DNA of 37,222 nt from Bacteroidales bacterium (GTDB lineage: Bacteria > Bacteroidota > Bacteroidia > Bacteroidales > UBA932), in NCBI GenBank assembly GCA_017651465.1, contig JAGCCX010000011.1, forward strand, positions 1 to 37,222, in the 5' to 3' direction. How positions within the stretch are numbered: the first letter of the stretch is position 1; each line of letters begins with the position of its first letter. A program made the translations under genes and the position numbers. The notes beneath the pieces are model-generated. The model worked only from the letters and a program-made list of their open reading frames with translations, searched no databases and had not been told where the DNA came from. This document shows positions 33,501 to 37,222 of this stretch, piece after piece.

Positions 33501-34825
33501 TTGGCAGTTACTTTACCGTTTTCATCTACGGTGGCAACCGATTCTTTGTCGGAGGACCAGGTAACCTGCTTGTTGGAAGCATCGTCTGGTTTGACGGTGG
33601 CCTTGAGCGTCGCGCTCTCGCCCTCTGTGAGCGTGAGGGTGGTCTTGTCCAGGCTGACTCCGGTTACCGCTACCGAAGCGGCCTTGACGGTAACAGTACA
33701 CTTGGCAGTCTTGCCTCCGTCCTTGGTGGTAACGGTGATAACGGCCGTACCGGCAGCCTTGGCCGATACTTTACCGTTTTCATCTACGGTGGCTACGGAA
33801 GTCTTGTCGGAAGCCCAGGTGACGGTCTTGTCGGTGGCGTCGTCCGGTTTGACTGTGGCCTTAAGAGTTACATCTTCTCCCACGGTCATTGTAAGAGTGG
33901 ACTTGTCGAGAGTGACTCCTGTGACGGCGACCGTGGAGCTGGAAGCGGTTACCTTAACCGAGCAGGTGGCCTTTTTGCCTCCATCGGCCGTGGTGGCTAT
34001 GATGGTGGCATTGCCTACGCCCTTGCCGGTGACGGTGCCGTTGTCATCGACGGTGGCGATGGCAGAGTCATTGGTAGCCCAGTTGACTTTTTTATTGGTG
34101 GCGTTGGACGGCTCGATCGTAGCTACGAGAGTCTGGCTTTCACCTACGCCGATGGTAATGGACGACTTGTCCAGCTTTATGCCGGTCACGGCGACCGTGG
34201 AGCTGGAAGAGGTTACCTTAACCGAGCAGGTGGCCTTTTTGCCTCCGTCTGCCGTGGTGGCTATGATGGTGGCGGAGCCTACTCCCTTGCCGGTGACATT
34301 ACCCTCGTCATCGACCGAAGCGATGGCGGAGTCGTTGGAAGTCCAGTTGACTTTCTTGTTGGTGGCGTTGGACGGCTCTATGTTGGCCACGAGGGCCTGG
34401 GTCTCGCCAACGCCGATGGTAATTGAAGTCTTGTCAAGAGAAATGCCTGTAACCGCAACGGTCTTGGCTTCTACCGTTACGGTGATGGTAGCTGTGACCT
34501 TGCCATCTTTGGATGTGATGGTGATGGTGGCAGTGCCGGGGCCTACCGCGGTCACAACACCGTTCTTGTCAACAGTCACGACGGAAGTGTCGCTTGAAGT
34601 GAAAGTTATGCCATCTTTGGAGGCATCGCTGGGAGACACGGTGAAACTGATGGTAGCGCTTTCTCCCTCTTTGACCGTCAGAGTTGCGCTGCTTACAGTT
34701 ATGTCCGTCACGGGAATCTCGGAAGGTTCCGGCTTCTTACATGAGTTAACCGACAGGGCGGCAACTCCCAGTACGATGGCGGCAAAAGCCGTCATTACTT
34801 TGGTGGTGAAACTGTTGTAAATCAT
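30521..34825 (-). CDS. Large Big_2 (Ig-like) repeat lipoprotein
   Basis: The 1434-residue surface lipoprotein has a signal ending SVNSC (Cys29). Six tandem Big_2 domains lie at about 38-119, 122-206, 211-294, 299-382, 385-468 and 471-554, each with VAVTGxxLDKxxLTxxxGE, a W-x-S/T-x-D/N strand and an ATVDExGxVTAKAxGxAxITV end. From 555 to the end is a beta-rich region with further Big_2-like units (about 950-1035 and 1235-1320, with SPSDATYQKVSDFNWRSTN and SPSNASYTSADNFLWKS). Big_2 domains act as stalks in adhesins and surface enzymes; no catalytic domain is seen. The last two-thirds is AT-richer than the repeats. Its N terminus is near-identical in plan to the gene starting at 37085. Confidence 0.85.
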   Translation of the reverse strand: MIYNSFTTKVMTAFAAIVLGVAALSVNSCKKPEPSEIPVTDITVSSATLTVKEGESATISFTVSPSDASKDGITFTSSDTSVVTVDKNGVVTAVGPGTATITITSKDGKVTATITVTVEAKTVAVTGISLDKTSITIGVGETQALVANIEPSNATNKKVNWTSNDSAIASVDDEGNVTGKGVGSATIIATTADGGKKATCSVKVTSSSSTVAVTGIKLDKSSITIGVGESQTLVATIEPSNATNKKVNWATNDSAIATVDDNGTVTGKGVGNATIIATTADGGKKATCSVKVTASSSTVAVTGVTLDKSTLTMTVGEDVTLKATVKPDDATDKTVTWASDKTSVATVDENGKVSAKAAGTAVITVTTKDGGKTAKCTVTVKAASVAVTGVSLDKTTLTLTEGESATLKATVKPDDASNKQVTWSSDKESVATVDENGKVTAKAAGTAVITVTTKDGGKTAKCTVTVKAGTVAVTGVSLDKTSLAMKIGETAILNATVKPDNASNKQVTWSSDKTSIATVDENGKVEAKAAGSATITVTTKDGGKKATCAVSVTAPTIELRTQFLEDKTTAATFGDVIHFKYGTNYRGTANEFLVVPWDYNKNNVVDDTDASHYTATSSKTANVTVTKEKIGSHYAFVVKAVLNPTSSPEAFSDLTFTYTGPGGTKITKSTRLCIASSSATSAFSYKLKGTQKVGSDVDLTSGAFTYTMQKSGDDGYMRVWVNFDDLKYGVPDTKNMASYTYSNSKSSVVGMSEYTNSASNNPYVELTYKDVGTSNVSVKYIDYKGNKLDKTVKITVNKNYLAGSDRIDYSSTNSNNSTANRYFLPVNKALGLYVRKGDGNMYDTNDLVDITWSVSNSNVTLSSSTSQGCRYCQITGKTPGDVTVTAKGKDGSTRSYFVTVYKEITTLTPNSTTFIISKGDTHTMTPGVDFTISPSDATYQKVSDFNWRSTNSGFASVGEKDGLVTAKATGTTEIQLMPNKGSWSSGSDYKKARFFQVVEPYVEVRSGCATLPNDTRIAYDGNVTLVVGDKVSVGLSDSVGNNYNVMGDTKWNSSTTSTYSVSLTPQNYAGAGYLDITAKSAGTAVVNVIDAGDNGYLRVRINVKVVSKFTWASSDIVANSPGNSRPQDSPGYMAKGTTQTIYAYNGNTTSANAYTSDSSKSILWKSSNTSIATVSPSAGSSTVVTAVGPGKVKITGVDSNGAERSTWIQVYNAVTGITANSKPYLVGYHQSDVTKQMTYGTDYTLSPSNASYTSADNFLWKSGDTSKAEVGYNTGLVTIHSSSFTGPVDITAVPNPDGKKVGYKKVRTVKVVTWKGYSTASWSTSSGTLQGSDGTKEKEGIYHFVNNTTVKLDKDQRANIKFYNILDKTPIGDANYQVTSSNSSIVTAGAVNDFTSSNGNYVTLMPKATGKATITMKIVDVDHYFVMTFTVQVI
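33164..34465 (-). repeat. Tandem DNA repeats encoding Big_2 domains 2-6
   Basis: Five units of about 250-267 bp. Neighbouring units are very close at the DNA level: the stretches beginning at 33441 and 33699 (258 bp apart) differ at only a few of about 95 bases, and those beginning near 33926 and 34190 (264 bp apart) are also nearly identical. The first domain and the region after domain 6 are not part of this block. Confidence 0.8.
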
Positions 34826-34890
34826 AGTGTATTGTTTTAATAAATTTTAGGCACAATGCGAATATAAACAATTTTCTCCTAAATTATATT

Positions 34891-34898
34891 TATATTTG
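34891..34898 (+). promoter_or_regulatory. Candidate -7 box for the antiterminator-sulfatase unit
   Basis: TATATTTG matches TAnnTTTG and ends 8 nt before the antiterminator ATG. On the opposite strand 34866-34859 reads TATATTCG, one mismatch from consensus, a weaker candidate for the Big_2 lipoprotein. CCTAAA/TTTAGG copies (34846-34851, 34878-34883) form a small inverted repeat in between. Confidence 0.45.
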
Positions 34899-34906
34899 AG
34901 AAAAAT

Positions 34907-35389
34907 ATGGACAAAGAGCTTCATTGGTATGCGCTTCGCGTGTTCTGGAACAGGGTTGGGCAGGTAAAAGAAATGCTTGACGCAAAGGATATTGAGTATT
35001 ATTCTCAGACCATTCTCCCTTCTTATGTGTTTGTCCATACCGATCTGGATACTCTGGAGACTATCCGCAAATACGAGTACGACAACGACTTGCACCGGTT
35101 TTTCGTGTATTGGGACAAAGAAAAGCACCTGCCGGTCGTAGTCCCCGACAAAGAACTCGAGATTTTCCGCATTGTTACTTCTGCCGGCAGCACCGGCCTG
35201 CAGTTCCTCGGCGAGGATCCTTCGGTCTATCAGCAAGGCGACAAGGTGCGTGTCACCGACGGCCCTTTCAGGGGCGCTGAAGGATATATCAAGCGCATCA
35301 AAAAAGACCGGCGACTTGTGGTGACCATCTCGGGGGTGGCCGCCATCGCCACCTCTTTCATCCCCCCGGAATTACTCGAAAAGATATGA
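34907..35389 (+). CDS. NusG/UpxY-like transcription antiterminator
   Basis: The 160-residue protein has an NGN domain (about 5-100) with HWYALRVFWNRVGQVKEML, ILPSYVFVHTD and PVVVPDKELEIF. A KOW domain (about 110-155) follows with QGDKVRVTDGPFRGAEGYIKRI. The pattern is that of specialised NusG paralogues such as UpxY of Bacteroides capsule loci rather than of housekeeping NusG. UpxY proteins act on their own operon, preventing early termination. Here it is the first gene of a unit with a sulfatase (ATGA overlap) and possibly the Big_2 lipoprotein beyond, not with capsule genes. Confidence 0.82.
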   Translation: MDKELHWYALRVFWNRVGQVKEMLDAKDIEYYSQTILPSYVFVHTDLDTLETIRKYEYDNDLHRFFVYWDKEKHLPVVVPDKELEIFRIVTSAGSTGLQFLGEDPSVYQQGDKVRVTDGPFRGAEGYIKRIKKDRRLVVTISGVAAIATSFIPPELLEKI

Positions 35390-37023
35390 AATATAAAGCA
35401 TTGACCGGTCTTGCGGCACTCGTCCCGCTGGCAGCCTGTACCAACAAGGCGCAGCAACCTAACATCGTCTTTTTCTTGGTAGATGATTTCGGCTGGGTTG
35501 ACAGCAGCGTGCAGTACGGCGAGGAGTTGTATCCCAATAATCTTCGTTTCAACACTCCTAACATGCAGCGCCTCAGCGAGCGCAGCACGGTGTTCGGAAG
35601 TGCTTATGCCTGCGCCGTGTCCACTCCTACGCGCACCAGTATAATGACCGGCATGAATGCCGCCCATACCCGCATAACAAACTGGACCTCAGCATATAAA
35701 GATATTCCCTCCGATGCCACCGGAGGCGGGTTCTGGATGTCCGACAACAAGAGTAGCGGAGATGCCGCGGCGGGTGATGTGCTGGGCCGTCCGGACTGGA
35801 ACCTCAACGGGATAAGTCCTGTGGAGGGAGTCCCCCATACTCAGTACGCCAATTCGCTGGTGCAGTATCTCAAAGATGCGGGATACTTTACGATCCATGT
35901 GGGAAAGGCGCACTGGGCTTCGGCCGGCACCCCGGGCGTAAATGCCTATAACCATGGTTTCTGCGTAAACGTAGCCGGCACCATGGCCGGTATGCCGCGC
36001 GACTACAGCGGTATGGACAATTATGGCAATACTAAAGAGCGTTGGAACGAGTTCGCAGTCCAGAATCTTGTGGAATACTATGGCACGCCGACTCATTTGA
36101 CCGACGCTCTTACCAGCGAGGCTTTAAAGACTCTCGACTATCCTATACTGCACCGTCAGCCTTTCTACTTGTATCTTGCAAGTTATGCTACGCATACACC
36201 CATCCAGGCCGACGAGCGTTTTGCGCAGAAATACCGCGACGCCGGCATGGACGAGGGGCAGGCTGCCTACGCCTCGCTTGTGGAGGGAGTGGATGCGAGC
36301 CTGGGGAGAGTGCTTGACTTTCTTGACGCCAAAGGCATTGCCGATAATACTGTGATTATCTTCATGACCGACAACGGCGGTAATTCCGAGAACAAGCAGA
36401 AAGGCGGGGTGCTGCACACACAAAACAAACCGCTCCGTGAAGGCAAGGGCTCCAATTATGAGGGCGGCATTCGTGTGCCTTTGATGATCTGCTGGCCCGG
36501 CAAGAACAGGATTTGCCGCTGCGACGTTCCTGTAATATGTGAAGATATGTTCCCGACCATTCTGGATATTGCCGGTATAAAAGACTACCGGACCGTGCAG
36601 GATCTTGACGGACAGTCCATTCTGCCGCTTGTAACCGGCAAGGGCGAAGGCCCTTCTCCGGACAGACCGCTGGTATTCCATTATCCCCACAAATGGAAAC
36701 CTTACGACCTTGTGGATATCGACTTCTTGAGTGCCGTGAGGGTAGGTGACTGGAAGCTGGTGTACCGCATAATCGACGGAGCGCTCGCAGTATCTGCGCC
36801 CACTCCAGGCGAGCGCTCGGCGGCTGCGGCAAGGGCCATTGAATTATATAACCTGAAAGACGATCTGGGTGAGGAGCACAACGTGGCGGCGGACTATCCC
36901 GACATAGCCAGGCGCCTTGCAGATACATTGTCGGCCAAGCTGAGACGTTGGGATGCAGTAATGCCGATAGTGCTTTCCACCGGTGCTCAGGCTCCTCTCC
37001 CTGACCAATTAGTTTTGGAATAA
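35386..37023 (+). CDS. Ser-type sulfatase lipoprotein
   Basis: The 545-residue sulfatase (alkaline-phosphatase superfamily, S1-like) has a lipoprotein signal (Cys18 after PLAA). Metal ligands are Asp33-Asp34 in LVDDFGW and Asp329-Asn330 in TDNGG. The formylglycine motif is STPTR, with Ser79 in place of Cys, so it needs the anaerobic maturase anSME, which is not in the window. Other expected residues are HVGKAHW (Lys174, His176), ATHTP (His270) and KPLREGKGSNYEGGIRVP (Lys348). Such enzymes desulfate host or algal glycans or mucin outside the inner membrane. No glycoside hydrolase or SusC/D pair is adjacent. It overlaps the antiterminator gene by ATGA. Confidence 0.92.
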   Translation: MKYKALTGLAALVPLAACTNKAQQPNIVFFLVDDFGWVDSSVQYGEELYPNNLRFNTPNMQRLSERSTVFGSAYACAVSTPTRTSIMTGMNAAHTRITNWTSAYKDIPSDATGGGFWMSDNKSSGDAAAGDVLGRPDWNLNGISPVEGVPHTQYANSLVQYLKDAGYFTIHVGKAHWASAGTPGVNAYNHGFCVNVAGTMAGMPRDYSGMDNYGNTKERWNEFAVQNLVEYYGTPTHLTDALTSEALKTLDYPILHRQPFYLYLASYATHTPIQADERFAQKYRDAGMDEGQAAYASLVEGVDASLGRVLDFLDAKGIADNTVIIFMTDNGGNSENKQKGGVLHTQNKPLREGKGSNYEGGIRVPLMICWPGKNRICRCDVPVICEDMFPTILDIAGIKDYRTVQDLDGQSILPLVTGKGEGPSPDRPLVFHYPHKWKPYDLVDIDFLSAVRVGDWKLVYRIIDGALAVSAPTPGERSAAAARAIELYNLKDDLGEEHNVAADYPDIARRLADTLSAKLRRWDAVMPIVLSTGAQAPLPDQLVLE

Positions 37024-37037
37024 AGGATTTCTTTGTT

Positions 37038-37045
37038 TAAATTTG
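37038..37045 (+). promoter_or_regulatory. Candidate -7 box before the second lipoprotein
   Basis: TAAATTTG matches TAnnTTTG, 39 nt before the ATG at 37085. It would allow expression independent of the sulfatase unit. Confidence 0.42.
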
Positions 37046-37084
37046 GGTATCGTATTTTGCAATACTTTTTAATTTTTCTATACT

Positions 37085-37222
37085 ATGACTCGCAACAGAT
37101 TGATAACCAGTGTCATGACAGCGATAGCAGTCGTGGCGCTGGGGGTTACCGCACTGTCGGTCAACTCCTGTAAGAACAAGGAGACTGAGATCCTTGTGAC
37201 CGGTGTAAAGGTGAGCACTCCC
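37085..37222 (+). CDS. Big_2-type lipoprotein, 5' part only (runs off the window)
   Basis: The visible 46 residues start with MTRNRLITSVMTAIAVVALG, continue to a lipobox SVNSC (Cys29) and then KNKETEILVTGVKVSTP. The signal peptide, Cys position and the beginning of a Big_2-like VTGVKVS strand match the 1434-residue lipoprotein at 30521-34825 (MTAFAAIVLGVAALSVNSC, VTDITVS). It is therefore probably a paralogue. It begins 61 nt after the sulfatase stop in the same direction. Its length and further domains cannot be seen. Confidence 0.75.
   Translation, partial: MTRNRLITSVMTAIAVVALGVTALSVNSCKNKETEILVTGVKVSTP

Noticed and set aside
33164-34465. CRISPR-like repetition
   Set aside because: The unit is about 260 bp, in frame, and encodes Big_2 domains; there are no short repeats with unique spacers.
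32990-34820. Two long plus-strand open frames with repetitive Val/Ala/Gly-rich products opposite the Big_2 repeats
   Set aside because: They are shadows of the tandem repeats on the minus strand; the lipoprotein signal and Big_2 motifs belong to the minus frame.

Overview
The window reads as a piece of a Bacteroidota (Bacteroidales) chromosome, G+C-rich for that group and possibly from the Rikenellaceae/Alistipes side, although the family cannot be fixed from sequence alone. The evidence is a DUF4290 protein, a FISUMP-domain lipoprotein, UpxY/NusG-type antitermination, a Ser-type sulfatase, long Big_2 lipoproteins, a full-length ACT-ACT-HAD SerB, and repeated matches to the Bacteroidota -7 promoter box TAnnTTTG just upstream of genes. 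Genes are tightly packed, with many ATGA overlaps. No rRNA, tRNA or CRISPR array was seen.

Layout. 64-5980 (minus): lytic transglycosylase; then an overlapping DUF4290-ftsK-lolA-like-mnmA operon. 6056-9304 (plus): a four-gene operon of HPr-kinase-like protein, S26B-type serine protease, PqqD-like protein and ABC exporter, which looks like a peptide-maturation/export (RiPP-like) cassette without a visible precursor. 9554-14490: ApbE (minus), FISUMP lipoprotein and a RelA/SpoT-type protein (plus), and a short ComEC-like protein (minus). 14547-17466 (plus): acetate kinase, Ptb-type phosphate acyltransferase, MazG. 17509-20278 (minus): UDG-superfamily protein, alpha/beta hydrolase lipoprotein, and an AT-rich Y1 (HUH) transposase. 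A 112-bp imperfect palindrome lies just upstream of the transposase. 20591-22286 (minus): rsmD, a short DUF3822-like gene and a membrane-anchored protein. 22371-30444 (plus): housekeeping run nrnA-like, FKBP lipoprotein, MATE, cytidylate-kinase-like, prfB, class I fumarase, serB.

30521-37222: a surface-protein locus. A 1434-residue Big_2 lipoprotein (minus) faces away from a plus-strand unit made of a NusG/UpxY-like antiterminator, a Ser-type sulfatase overlapping it by ATGA, and the start of a second Big_2-type lipoprotein. The second lipoprotein has nearly the same signal peptide as the first and runs off the window.

The items most worth following are the kinase/protease/PqqD/ABC cassette, the antiterminator-sulfatase-lipoprotein locus, the palindrome beside the transposase, and two intergenic elements (about 995-1100 and 9306-9485) that share constant blocks around different but self-complementary stems.
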